Source: JOPF136 sp963773835 (GTDB lineage Bacteria > Acidobacteriota > Terriglobia > Acidiferrales > UBA7541). Taken from it: DNA of 64,000 bases. The stretch covers positions 1,178,001 through 1,242,000 of the forward strand of contig CAVZCQ010000004.1 in NCBI GenBank assembly GCA_963773835.1, in the 5' to 3' direction. Positions 46,689-55,126 of this stretch are shown here, one piece after another. A program made the translations under genes and the position numbers. Under the pieces are notes generated by a model. That model worked only from the letters and a program-made list of their open reading frames with translations, was not told the origin of the DNA and did not search any database. Positions within the stretch are counted from its first letter, which is position 1. Every line of letters starts with the position of its first letter.

Positions 46689-49262
46689 TCAAAAGGCATA
46701 ACGCGCCGAAAGCGTGACCGTATTACCACGGAAATTGCGCGGCGCAAAGATGTCTTGCGGGACGTTGGTGAAATCCTCGTGGTAGCCGTAGTAGTTCCAA
46801 TAGGCTTTCCCCATCCAATTCTTCGTAAAGGCATAATCCAGGCCGCCTGTGGGGCTGAGCCATTTGGAATTCAGGGGCCCCGACTCCTGATTGGGGCTGA
46901 GGATCAGGAGGCTGCCGCTTGTGCCCGTGAAGCTCCCGCCCAGGTGCGTGGTGAGGTGGCGCAGGGGTTTCCACATCAGGTCAAAGCCGCCGTAATTCGA
47001 ATTATTTTTGTAAATCGACGTGTTTTGGATAAAACTACTGGCCGAACCGGGACAGGGATTGAGCCCGGTGAGGATCTGGCCGGCGTTGGGATAACAAATC
47101 AGAATTTGCGAATACACGTCGTTGTAGTCGTAGCTGAAGTCGATGGCCCATTTGTCGCTGGGCTGAAACATGGCGGAGAAGCCGTAGGAACGGTCGTGCT
47201 GGAGGCTATTGATGCCGGTGACGTTGTCCCGGCCCTCCCAGATGCGGATGGAGCCGCTGAGGCTCGCCCAGTTCACGGGCTTGTAGGTCGAGCGGACGCG
47301 GTACTCCTGCCACTGGCGGGGGCTGATGCGCGTGAAGACGTCGTCCGCACTCGCCAGTTCGGTGTCGAAGCTGATCCGCCAGTTCTGCACGGGCTTGGCC
47401 CAGATGCCGAACAGCCCTGAATACTCATTGATCGGCAGGGGGCCCTGCGTGAACAGGGTACTCACTGGCACGATGGCTTGGAGCGCGCCGTTGGTGCCTA
47501 TGGGCTTGCAGATCGCGGGCAACACACCGCCAGTGGCCGCGCAATCGCCACGCGCGGCGTTGAAGAAATTCGCCGCCGTTCCCCCCGGCCCCCCGGGGAA
47601 GAAGAACTCCAAGTTGCTCAGGGAGGTGAGGTAGTCGATGTTGCGGTGCCGATAGCGGAAGCCGGCGCGCGCGCCGAGTTTTGAAGACACCTGGTAGTCC
47701 ACCTCCGCCAGATTGGTTTCCTCTTCCATCTTCTGGAAGCCCGAATTCACGGTAAGGGCCAAGTCCGCGGCCGAACTCGAGGTATGAACGGGAGCCGCAG
47801 GATTGGGAGGAGGGGCAGGGGGTGTGACCGTCGTGGTTCCGGCGGGCCCCATGCAGTTCACCGGGAGAGGACTGGCCAGGCCGGTGGGTATGAACTGCAC
47901 TGGATTGGTAGTCAGATTCGCGGTGAAGAACGAACAATCGCTAAAGCTGAACTCCAGCGGGTTATGGAAGTTGGAGTAGTGAAACGAGTCCAGGAAGCTC
48001 CAATAGTCAGTGATGTGCCAGGTGATGCCGAAGTCGCCTGTAGCAGCCACGCGCTGGCCGTTGACGTTTCCATTCGTCTGCCCGTTGAACAGGTTGGTAC
48101 GGGATTCACGTCCGAGCAAGTTTTCGATGTAGTTGAATTCGTCGGCGCTGCCCGCCGTGTAGCTGAAGCGCGCGGAGATGTCCACCGGCTTCCAGTAGTT
48201 GGACTGCAGGCTGACCTGCTCGGTCGGGGTGCTGGTGCGCACGCGGCCGTGGGTGAGGTAATTCAGATAGGCGCTGCAGTTTGAGATTACTGCGCCCACC
48301 GGCGGCCCGTTGAAAGCCGTGGCGCAGGGCTGGTTGGCTGTGGAGTTGAAGGAGACTCCGAGGTCCACGGGCACGCCGGTGGAGAGCTGGAAGAGATTCA
48401 GCGGCGCTGCGCCGGCAGGCCGGAAGGCCGGGGTTTGGAGCTGGTCGTTGGCTCCGGTATCTCCCTTGTAGTCGTACCAGATCTCGTCATAGCTGATGTT
48501 GGTCCTGGGGAGCACGCGGTAGTCCACGCCGAAGCGGTAGGTATTGACCGTGGTTTTGACGTTCTGAAACAAGAACTGTTCGGTCCCCTGGTGAATGGTG
48601 GTGAACGAGGGGCCCTCGGTGATGTTCCGGGAATAGCCGACCCGGAAGCGCACCCTGGACTCGGGCAGGAGGAGGAGATTGTAATCGTTCAGGTAGCGCC
48701 GTGTGTCCATCAGATGGGGCGAATAACCCAGGACGCAGCCGGTGCAGGTAGAGGTGGCGAGCGGCCCAAAGCCAGCGGGCCCATTGGCGAACCCGGTGGT
48801 GGGGTTCAGAGGGTTAGCCTGCAGGGAGTAGTCCCAGAAGTTCTCGTCGCGTCGGAGCAGGACGTCGAAGTTGTACCACTTGTTCTTGCTGATACGCAGC
48901 CGGGTCACATCGTTCGGATCGCCGCCGTAGCCGAAGCTGCTCAGATAGAGACGGTCGAAGAGATCCCCGTGGTTATCCAGCGAGCGCATCTCCGTGGTGA
49001 AGCTGAGAAGCCGAAATCCCGACTGGAGATTGACAAAGGTCTTGTAGGTGTCTCCATTGCCGGAGATGCTGTCGATGCGGCCGCCCAATTCGATGGACTG
49101 CTTGATGTTGTATTTTTCCCCGTTGATGCCCTCGAGCTGGTCGTCCTGCTGAGCGCGGGCCGCGGGGATCCAGGCGAAAAATAGCGCGGCGGCCGCCATC
49201 AGGCGGAACCAGACCGCCAGCCGGGTTGAACGCATTTTTCCGTGCATGATTTGTCCGCCCAT
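46689..49262 (-). CDS. Large outer-membrane beta-barrel protein of a porin-cytochrome conduit (MtrB/GSU2204-like)
   Basis: An 857-residue precursor with a signal peptide (FRLMAAAALFFAWIPAARAQ). The rest alternates hydrophobic and polar residues with many aromatic, Gly and Asn residues (NKWYNFDVLLRRDENFWDYSLQ, WAIDFSYDYNDVYSQI, GLDYAFTKNWMGKAYWNYYGY) and ends in ARYAF, the outer-membrane C-terminal Phe signature. The length fits a 26-28-strand barrel. It is encoded 15 bp after a DmsE/MtrA-family decahaem cytochrome, the arrangement of MtrAB/PioAB conduits where the barrel sheathes the cytochrome. The N-terminal CxxC of Shewanella MtrB is not evident. Confidence 0.85.
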   Translation of the reverse strand: MGGQIMHGKMRSTRLAVWFRLMAAAALFFAWIPAARAQQDDQLEGINGEKYNIKQSIELGGRIDSISGNGDTYKTFVNLQSGFRLLSFTTEMRSLDNHGDLFDRLYLSSFGYGGDPNDVTRLRISKNKWYNFDVLLRRDENFWDYSLQANPLNPTTGFANGPAGFGPLATSTCTGCVLGYSPHLMDTRRYLNDYNLLLLPESRVRFRVGYSRNITEGPSFTTIHQGTEQFLFQNVKTTVNTYRFGVDYRVLPRTNISYDEIWYDYKGDTGANDQLQTPAFRPAGAAPLNLFQLSTGVPVDLGVSFNSTANQPCATAFNGPPVGAVISNCSAYLNYLTHGRVRTSTPTEQVSLQSNYWKPVDISARFSYTAGSADEFNYIENLLGRESRTNLFNGQTNGNVNGQRVAATGDFGITWHITDYWSFLDSFHYSNFHNPLEFSFSDCSFFTANLTTNPVQFIPTGLASPLPVNCMGPAGTTTVTPPAPPPNPAAPVHTSSSAADLALTVNSGFQKMEEETNLAEVDYQVSSKLGARAGFRYRHRNIDYLTSLSNLEFFFPGGPGGTAANFFNAARGDCAATGGVLPAICKPIGTNGALQAIVPVSTLFTQGPLPINEYSGLFGIWAKPVQNWRISFDTELASADDVFTRISPRQWQEYRVRSTYKPVNWASLSGSIRIWEGRDNVTGINSLQHDRSYGFSAMFQPSDKWAIDFSYDYNDVYSQILICYPNAGQILTGLNPCPGSASSFIQNTSIYKNNSNYGGFDLMWKPLRHLTTHLGGSFTGTSGSLLILSPNQESGPLNSKWLSPTGGLDYAFTKNWMGKAYWNYYGYHEDFTNVPQDIFAPRNFRGNTVTLSARYAF

Positions 49263-49277
49263 TGCCTTCTCCCCTCC

Positions 49278-50234
49278 CTACGGCCTGAAGAAGTCCTTGT
49301 TCGTGTTGGATCCGTGGATGGCTACGTGACAAACGGTACAGGCTTGGTACTTCTGCGTCTGGTTGTGGACCGGTCCTATGGGCTGAATCCCCATCGGGTC
49401 CAGAGTGAACGTATGGCATTCCAGACAGAGGATGTTGACCTGGCTGCGCTTGAGCAGGCGCGGATTCGAAGAGCCGTGAGGCATGTGGCAGGAGACGCAG
49501 CCCTCGATCTTGACGGCCTGATGCTCGAAGACAAACGGCCCGGCTTTATCCGCGTGGCATTTGAAACAAACCAAGTCCTGCGTGGTGGAAGCACGCAACT
49601 GGCGGCCGAGGGAGCCGCCGTGTGGATTATGGCAGTCCGTGCACCTCACCAGGCCTTCGTTCACGCGATGATGAAAGGTGCGGCTGAATTGCTGCTTGAT
49701 TTCGATGTGGCAGCCGTAGCAAAGCTGAGGCTGCTTCTCCCTCATCAGGAACTGTGCCTCCTTGGGATGATGCGGCGAGTGGCAGTCCACACAGCTCACG
49801 TTGTTCTGCACGTGGATGGAGCGGCTGAAGTTGGCGTGTTCTTCGCCGTACTGGTGGCACTTGAGGCAGCGGTTGCTGACGTCTCGTGCGGAGGCGTTCT
49901 TAAAGGTGAAGATTTTGGTCTTGTCGCCGCCGCCCTCGACGTGCGCCTTGCCCGGCCCGTGGCAGGCCTCGCAGCCATGGAAGGCGGGACCCTTCTTCGT
50001 GTCCAGCGTGGTGACGAAGTGGGGCGACTCCGAGAAGGTTTTATAAAAACCCTTCGAGGGCATGTCCTCATGGCAGGTCTTGCAAGTCTCTTCGCCCACG
50101 TAGTTGGAAGAGTCGTCCGCGGGCGCCGACTTTTCCTGCGCCAGAAGCACCGCGCAGGAAAGTCCGGAGGCAAGCATCCAAGCGAGCACCAACCCAGGGC
50201 GCTTGATACACGTGTACTTTCCGCTTGTCCCCAT
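49278..50234 (-). CDS. DmsE/MtrA-type decahaem c-type cytochrome
   Basis: A 318-residue exported protein with exactly ten CxxCH motifs: CKTCH, CEACH, CLKCH, CVDCH, CYGCH, CTDCH, CFKCH, CVSCH, CLECH and CTVCH. Characteristic family segments are GKAHVEGGGDKTKIFTF, SRSIHVQNNVSCVDCHSPHH, RTFHHRVNEGLVRCTDCHNPHG and FEHQAVKIEGCVSCHMPHGSSN. These are the hallmarks of the DmsE family, including MtrA and PioA, which thread an outer-membrane barrel. First gene of the block, with CRP-like boxes 96-131 bp upstream. Start ATG at 50234; a GTG at 50240 is possible. Confidence 0.94.
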   Translation of the reverse strand: MGTSGKYTCIKRPGLVLAWMLASGLSCAVLLAQEKSAPADDSSNYVGEETCKTCHEDMPSKGFYKTFSESPHFVTTLDTKKGPAFHGCEACHGPGKAHVEGGGDKTKIFTFKNASARDVSNRCLKCHQYGEEHANFSRSIHVQNNVSCVDCHSPHHPKEAQFLMREKQPQLCYGCHIEIKQQFSRTFHHRVNEGLVRCTDCHNPHGGSLGRQLRASTTQDLVCFKCHADKAGPFVFEHQAVKIEGCVSCHMPHGSSNPRLLKRSQVNILCLECHTFTLDPMGIQPIGPVHNQTQKYQACTVCHVAIHGSNTNKDFFRP

Positions 50235-50329
50235 CTCCACCCCCCGCGGCGCCAGCCCCCGAAATCGCTGGGCTGCGGCCGCCTGCCTTACAATCGCGCC
50301 GAGTATGGATTGGGAGCCCCGTGGGCGCT

Positions 50330-50365
50330 GTGACGTCGGTCACAGTGCTTCGTGCACAAGGCCAC
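50330..50365. promoter_or_regulatory. Tandem CRP-like operators upstream of the decahaem/barrel operon
   Basis: Box 1 is GTGA-CGTCGG-TCAC (50330-50343), inside the perfect arm pair TGTGAC/GTCACA. Box 2 is GTGC-ACAAGG-CCAC (50352-50365, 6 of 8 arm bases). Offset is 22 bp. They lie between the operon and the 3' end of the Crp/Fnr gene. Confidence 0.65.
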
Positions 50366-50388
50366 AGAGCTCAGCAGAAGAGGAGAAC

Positions 50389-51126
50389 CTATCTCTCCAC
50401 CAGCTCTTCGAGGCCGGCTTTGTTCTTGATTAACACGCTGGAGCCGTGAACCTCGACGAGCTGGTTCTTCTTGAAGCTGGCGAACAGCCGCGTGACCGTC
50501 TCCCGGGAGCAGCCAATCATTCCGGCAATTTCCTCGTGCGTCAAAGTAAGCGTGGCGCGGACGGCACCGCCTGGCTCGCGGCTGGGAAGCGGCTGGAGGT
50601 CGAGCAGAAAGCGCGCCAGCTTTTCCGCCGCGGAATGAGTCAGCCCCAGATAGCGTAGCTCCTGGGTCATCTCGTGGTAGATCAGGCAGAGCATCTCGGC
50701 CACTTTCAGCGAAGCCTCGCCATGATCCCGCAGGAACTCCAGGAAATCCTTGCGAGAGATGAAATTCGCCTGGATGGGCTCGAGGGCCTCCGCCGACAAT
50801 TCATAGCGCTGGCCGGAAATGGTGCCCGGAAGTCCCACGATTTCACCTGACTCCGCCACCCTGAGAATCACAGATTTTCCATCGGCCGCCGTGGCGGAAA
50901 GTTTAACCCGCCCATTGCAGAGGATGAAGACACCGCGGGGCTCCTGGCCTTCGACAAACAGGACCGCGCCACGCGGGTAGGTTGCTGAAGAGGAGATGGA
51001 ATCGAGCTCGGCGAGGATGGGCTGGGGGAGATCGCAAAAAAGACGTTGCGTGTGGACCGGACAGTTCAGGCAACTATCGATGACCTTGAGCCCGTATGGG
51101 GTTTTCATGGAAATCGCGGAACGCAT
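50389..51126 (-). CDS. Crp/Fnr-family transcription regulator with N-terminal cysteine cluster
   Basis: A 245-residue regulator. Cys19, Cys22 and Cys31 (SCLNCPVHTQRLFC) precede the cNMP-like sensor roll, as in FNR-type proteins that can hold an iron-sulfur cluster. A further Cys lies in FILCNGRV. The C-terminal winged helix has LTLTHEEIAGMIGCSRETVTRLFASFKK. Its recognition residues RETVTR match CRP (RETVGR), predicting GTGA half-sites. Such half-sites are found in tandem near the cluster, including both sides of this gene. I chose the ATG at 51126 with AGAGG six nt upstream; an ATG at 51108 lacks a ribosome site. Probable regulator of the respiratory cluster. Confidence 0.92.
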   Translation of the reverse strand: MRSAISMKTPYGLKVIDSCLNCPVHTQRLFCDLPQPILAELDSISSSATYPRGAVLFVEGQEPRGVFILCNGRVKLSATAADGKSVILRVAESGEIVGLPGTISGQRYELSAEALEPIQANFISRKDFLEFLRDHGEASLKVAEMLCLIYHEMTQELRYLGLTHSAAEKLARFLLDLQPLPSREPGGAVRATLTLTHEEIAGMIGCSRETVTRLFASFKKNQLVEVHGSSVLIKNKAGLEELVER

Positions 51127-51250
51127 TATACGCCTCTTGACTCTGGGAATCACTAGCACCTGCTGTGGCATGATGTACCTCCCCGGAAAGCCCGACCTGG
51201 GGCATCCCGGAATGCAGTTCGAGAGTCACATGGGATACCGCCTGCTTCCC

Positions 51251-51286
51251 GTGACTCTGCTCACGGGTAGACGTGACGGGCGTCAC
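51251..51286. promoter_or_regulatory. Tandem perfect CRP-like operators in the regulator's divergent promoter region
   Basis: GTGA-CTCTGC-TCAC (51251-51264) and GTGA-CGGGCG-TCAC (51273-51286) are both full matches and are offset by 22 bp. They stand 48 bp upstream of the Cys-rich gene (51335, plus) and 125 bp upstream of the regulator gene (51126, minus), allowing autoregulation. Confidence 0.7.
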
Positions 51287-51334
51287 AGCGAGTCAGCGGG
51301 GCCCGGGTGGATACTAGGCGGTGGGGAGGCAGTT

Positions 51335-52039
51335 ATGCAAAAGGACGAACGCGATCTGCTGGATGTCCTGAAGTTCGAGCTGAATTTCCTGGAGAAAGGC
51401 GGCTACCAACCGTCCCCACGCGAGCCTCGAAAGATGAACTTCATCTTCGAGGACTCGCCCACTTGCATGAATTATGACTCGAAGGATAACCCGGGACCGT
51501 GCGGCGAGTGCGTGTTGATGGGGCTGGTGCCACCGGATCAGCGCAACCAGACGATTCCCTGCCGGCACATTCCATTGAATGCGGAAGGCGAAACCCTCGA
51601 GTCGCTGTACCGAAGCGCCGGGCCGGGGGATCTGGAAGATATTTACGGGAAGTGGCTGCGCGCGACGATCGCAAGAATCGAAGAAGAGCGCAGCAAGCCG
51701 CGCAGCCGCGCAACAACGGCGTCGAGCGGCCCGCCGCAGCTCGGGGAGCCGTTGTTCGGCAAGTTGCACCCGAAGTGCGCGAATCCTTCGTGTGCGGCGG
51801 CGTTCCACTGGCTGGCGGGAGGCAGGTTCTTCCGCTTCCGGCCCGGGGAGCTGGCTGCCTCGACCAAAGGCGACGCGGCGGAGGAAGCGCCTGCGGTGAA
51901 GCATTATTGGCTGTGCGAATCTTGCGCGCAGTCTTTCACACTGACTTTCCAGGAGGACCGCGGCGTGGTTGTGGAACCCCTGTGGTTCGATATGTCCGCC
52001 ACGGAGGCTGCCAAACAGTTCCCTGCGGCTCGCCGCTAA
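51335..52039 (+). CDS. Cys-rich hypothetical protein, likely zinc-binding
   Basis: A 234-residue cytoplasmic protein not recognised as a named family. The N-terminal third has CMNYDSKDNPGPCGECVLMG and IPCRHIPLN, giving four Cys and one His in close spacing, plausibly a metal site. The C-terminal part has KCANPSCAAAFHWLAGGRFFRF and, 40 residues later, LCESCAQSFTL, a split zinc ribbon. The start at 51335 follows GGGGAGG. Two perfect CRP-like operators lie directly upstream, so this may be the most tightly controlled target of the adjacent regulator. A strong terminator follows. Confidence 0.8.
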   Translation: MQKDERDLLDVLKFELNFLEKGGYQPSPREPRKMNFIFEDSPTCMNYDSKDNPGPCGECVLMGLVPPDQRNQTIPCRHIPLNAEGETLESLYRSAGPGDLEDIYGKWLRATIARIEEERSKPRSRATTASSGPPQLGEPLFGKLHPKCANPSCAAAFHWLAGGRFFRFRPGELAASTKGDAAEEAPAVKHYWLCESCAQSFTLTFQEDRGVVVEPLWFDMSATEAAKQFPAARR

Positions 52040-52059
52040 AACGGCGAGTCGCGCCCTCA

Positions 52060-52115
52060 CCAGGCTGGCCGTTGCCTCCCCCTAGACTAACGGCCAGCCT
52101 GGGTTCTTTTCCCCC
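52060..52115 (+). terminator. Strong intrinsic terminator
   Basis: CCAGGCTGGCCGTT (52060-52073) and AACGGCCAGCCTGG (52089-52102) form a perfect 14-bp stem. It is followed by GTTCTTTTCCCCC. It lies 20 bp after the stop of the Cys-rich gene. Confidence 0.85.
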
Positions 52116-52312
52116 TTCCCGAGACGCAGTGTGCAGGCCCCCGTGCGCCCGGCCCGCGGCATCCACCCGCGTTGAAGTTAGGGTGAAGGGCGGCCCGCAT
52201 GCGGCGGGCATATGATCAAGCAGTGCCCGCTGATGGAACCTGAAGAAACTAAGGCAGCCCCGCCAGACTCCGCCAATCGCAGATTTGTGTGACGAAAGGC
52301 CCAGCGAACCGG

Positions 52313-55126
52313 TCAGAGTGCGAGCGTGGCCACGAGCACGGAGGGATCGTCCGACATCGCCAGGTGGAAGCCCACCTTTCGCAGCAGCGCCTGCATCTCG
52401 GTGTTCTCTTGGAGCATGTAGGCCATGAGCGAGGAGAGGCGCTCCTGGCGGGCGATCTGGATGAGGCGGCGAACCAGCTCGAGGCCGAGACCCTGCCGCT
52501 GGAACTGGTCGCGGACGAGCACGGCCACCTCGGCGGAATTGGTACCGTGCACTTTGCTCATGCGGCCGATGGCCAGGATCTGATGCTGGCCGGTCGAGGG
52601 ATCGGTGCGGTCGGCGAGCATGGCCATCTCGCGGTCGTAATCCAGGAAGCACATGCGAATCAGGCGTTCGTGGGACACACGCTGATCCAGCTTGGCAGCG
52701 TGGAAATAGCGAAAATAGACGCTGCGCTCGGAAACAGCTTTGTGGAAGTCAGGCATGAGCATTTCGTCTTCCGGGCGGATGGGACGCAGAGTGACATGCG
52801 AGCCATTTTTCATCACCCAGGGCGAGACATACTGGATGGGGTACGGGCGGATCGCCGGTCTGGGCAGATCCGCATCCCCCACATCCGGCGGATGCAGAAC
52901 GAAGCGCGCATCGAGAGCGAGAATCGAGTCGGGACCCGCAATGAGCGGGTTCACATCCGCTTCGCGGATGACGGGATTCTCCACAATCAGCCGCGCGAAC
53001 CGGATGAGCGCCAGCTCCAGCCCCTCGAGGTCCACCGGCTTGCGGCCGCGCACGCCGCGAAACGCGCGGAAAATGCGCGTCTGCTCCATCATGCGCTGCG
53101 CCAGCGTGGAGTTGAGAGGAGGCAGCGCCAGCGCGCGGTCGCGGTACACCTCCACCAATTCGCCGCCGGACCCGAACACGATCACGGGGCCGAACTGGGC
53201 GTCCGTGGTGCTGCCGAGCAGTAGCTCGTAGCCGGACGCGCGGACCATGGGTTGCACGGTGACGCCGAGGAAATGGCCCGCGCCGGCGCGAGCTTCGACT
53301 GCCTCGGCGATGTCCTGGCAGGCTTTGCGCACCGCGTCCGGCCCGGCCAGATTCAGCTTTACGCCGCCGACGTCGGATTTGTGCGTGATGGTCTCGGAGT
53401 GGAGTTTCACCACGACGGGATAGCCGATCTGCGACGCGGCTTCCGCGGCCTGGTCGGCGGTTTGTGCGATGCGCGTCTCCACCGTCGGAATGCCGTACAG
53501 CGCGAGCAACTGCTTCGACTCGTATTCGGTCAGCAGCTTCCGGGAACTCCCCCGCGCGGCGGCCAGGATGGACTGCGCGCGCGCGCGCTCCGCGCTTCCT
53601 GCCGCCGGATCCTCAGCGATCACCGGAGTCTCGTAGATACCGCGAAGGTTGTACGTGTAGCGCCACATCAACTGGAAGACGCGCGCGGCCGTGTCCGGAT
53701 AGGAAAAAGTGGGGATGCCGGCCGAATTGAGTGCGGTAATTCCCGCGGCTACGGCCTGGCCGCCCATCCAACTGGCGAGCAGAGGTTTGTTGCTCGCCTT
53801 CGCGTGGCGCGCCACGCGCTCGGCGATGTCGGTCGGATTGGTCATGCCCTGCGGCGTGAGCGTAACGAGCAGGCCGTCGCTGGTCGGGTCGGACAGCACC
53901 ACCTTGAGCGCGCGTTCGTAGCGCTCGGCATCCGCGTCGCCGATCACGTCGATCGGGTTCCCGTGGCTCCAATGCGCGGGGAGAAAGGCGCTGAGCGCTT
54001 CCAGAGTTTGCGGAGCGAGCGGCGCCAGCTCTCCGCCGGTGCCCATGAGCGTGTCCGTGGCCAGCACGCCCGGGCCGCCGGCATTGGTCAGGATAGCCAG
54101 CTTGGGTCCCTGCGGACGCGGCTGTTTGCTCAGCGCATCCGCGAGGTGGAAGAGGTCGGAAATGGAACTCACGCGCAGCACCCCGACGCGGCGGAATGCG
54201 GCTTCCAGCACGTCGTCGCTGCCCGTGAGCGCGCCGGTGTGGGAGGCCGCGGCCTTGGAAGCCTCATCCGAGCGCCCCGCCTTCAGCACGATGACGGGTT
54301 TGTTCAGGGAGACTTCGCGTGCGGCGGAAAGGAAGGAGCGCGCGTCGCCTACGGATTCCATGTAGATCAGAATGCTTTTCGTGTGCGGGTCGTCGCCGAA
54401 ATAGTCCATCAGATCGCCCCAGCCGATGTCGAGCATGGAACCGGTGGACACGAAGGTGCTGAACCCCACCTGCTCCTCGAAGCTCCAGTCGAGGATGGCG
54501 GTGCAGAGCGCTCCGCTCTGGCTGAGGAAGGCGACATTTCCGGGCCGGGCGATGGCCTGCGCGAAGGTGGCGTTCAGGCCCGTGTGCGGATTCATCACGC
54601 CCAGACAGTTGGGACCGATCAGGCGCATCCGGCTGCCGCGCAGGCGCGCCGCCACCTGGCGCTCGAGTTCCTGGCCCTGCGGGCCGAACTCCCGGAAGCC
54701 GGCAGAAATCACGATGGCCGCTTTCACGCCGCCGGCCACGCATTCACCCACCACGCCGGGAACCGTGGCGGCAGGCGTGCAGATTACGGCCAGGTCTACC
54801 GGGCCGGGTATTTTCCCGATCGAGGGGACGCTGGGAAGGCCGAGAATCTCGCTGTGATGGGGATTGACCGCCCAGATCTTTCCGGAAAATGCCGGGGCGC
54901 TGAGGTTAGCGAGAACCGTGCGGCCTACCGTGCCCTCGCGCGGTGTGGCGCCGATGACCGCCACGGTGCGCGGATTGAACAGCGCATCGAGCGGATGCCC
55001 CTCCGCCTGGAGGACTTCGTGGGAGGAATCCTGGAGTGCCTGAGAGGGGTTTGCGCCGCTCACTCCCTCACTATCGGCAAAACCTGGTCCAGAAGCAAGA
55101 GTGTGGGTGGCGGCCGGGCCGCTCAC
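52313..55126 (-). CDS. Acyl-CoA synthetase (NDP-forming type) fused to GNAT acetyltransferase (Pat-like)
   Basis: A 937-residue protein. It has a CoA-binding domain (LFNPRTVAVIGATPREGTVG), a succinyl-CoA-ligase-like flavodoxin part with AAASHTGALTGSDD containing the phospho-histidine motif, and an ATP-grasp domain (YGIPTVETRIAQT, GYPVVVKLHSETITHKSDVGGVKLNL). A C-terminal GNAT domain has VTLRPIRPEDE, EVAVLVRDQFQRQGLGLELVRRLI and ALLRKVGFHLA. The domain set matches protein acetyltransferases of the Pat/PatZ type, which silence acetyl-CoA synthetase by lysine acetylation. The retained SHTGAL histidine suggests ligase activity may persist. GTG start at 55126 overlapping the uspA stop. Confidence 0.88.
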   Translation of the reverse strand: MSGPAATHTLASGPGFADSEGVSGANPSQALQDSSHEVLQAEGHPLDALFNPRTVAVIGATPREGTVGRTVLANLSAPAFSGKIWAVNPHHSEILGLPSVPSIGKIPGPVDLAVICTPAATVPGVVGECVAGGVKAAIVISAGFREFGPQGQELERQVAARLRGSRMRLIGPNCLGVMNPHTGLNATFAQAIARPGNVAFLSQSGALCTAILDWSFEEQVGFSTFVSTGSMLDIGWGDLMDYFGDDPHTKSILIYMESVGDARSFLSAAREVSLNKPVIVLKAGRSDEASKAAASHTGALTGSDDVLEAAFRRVGVLRVSSISDLFHLADALSKQPRPQGPKLAILTNAGGPGVLATDTLMGTGGELAPLAPQTLEALSAFLPAHWSHGNPIDVIGDADAERYERALKVVLSDPTSDGLLVTLTPQGMTNPTDIAERVARHAKASNKPLLASWMGGQAVAAGITALNSAGIPTFSYPDTAARVFQLMWRYTYNLRGIYETPVIAEDPAAGSAERARAQSILAAARGSSRKLLTEYESKQLLALYGIPTVETRIAQTADQAAEAASQIGYPVVVKLHSETITHKSDVGGVKLNLAGPDAVRKACQDIAEAVEARAGAGHFLGVTVQPMVRASGYELLLGSTTDAQFGPVIVFGSGGELVEVYRDRALALPPLNSTLAQRMMEQTRIFRAFRGVRGRKPVDLEGLELALIRFARLIVENPVIREADVNPLIAGPDSILALDARFVLHPPDVGDADLPRPAIRPYPIQYVSPWVMKNGSHVTLRPIRPEDEMLMPDFHKAVSERSVYFRYFHAAKLDQRVSHERLIRMCFLDYDREMAMLADRTDPSTGQHQILAIGRMSKVHGTNSAEVAVLVRDQFQRQGLGLELVRRLIQIARQERLSSLMAYMLQENTEMQALLRKVGFHLAMSDDPSVLVATLAL

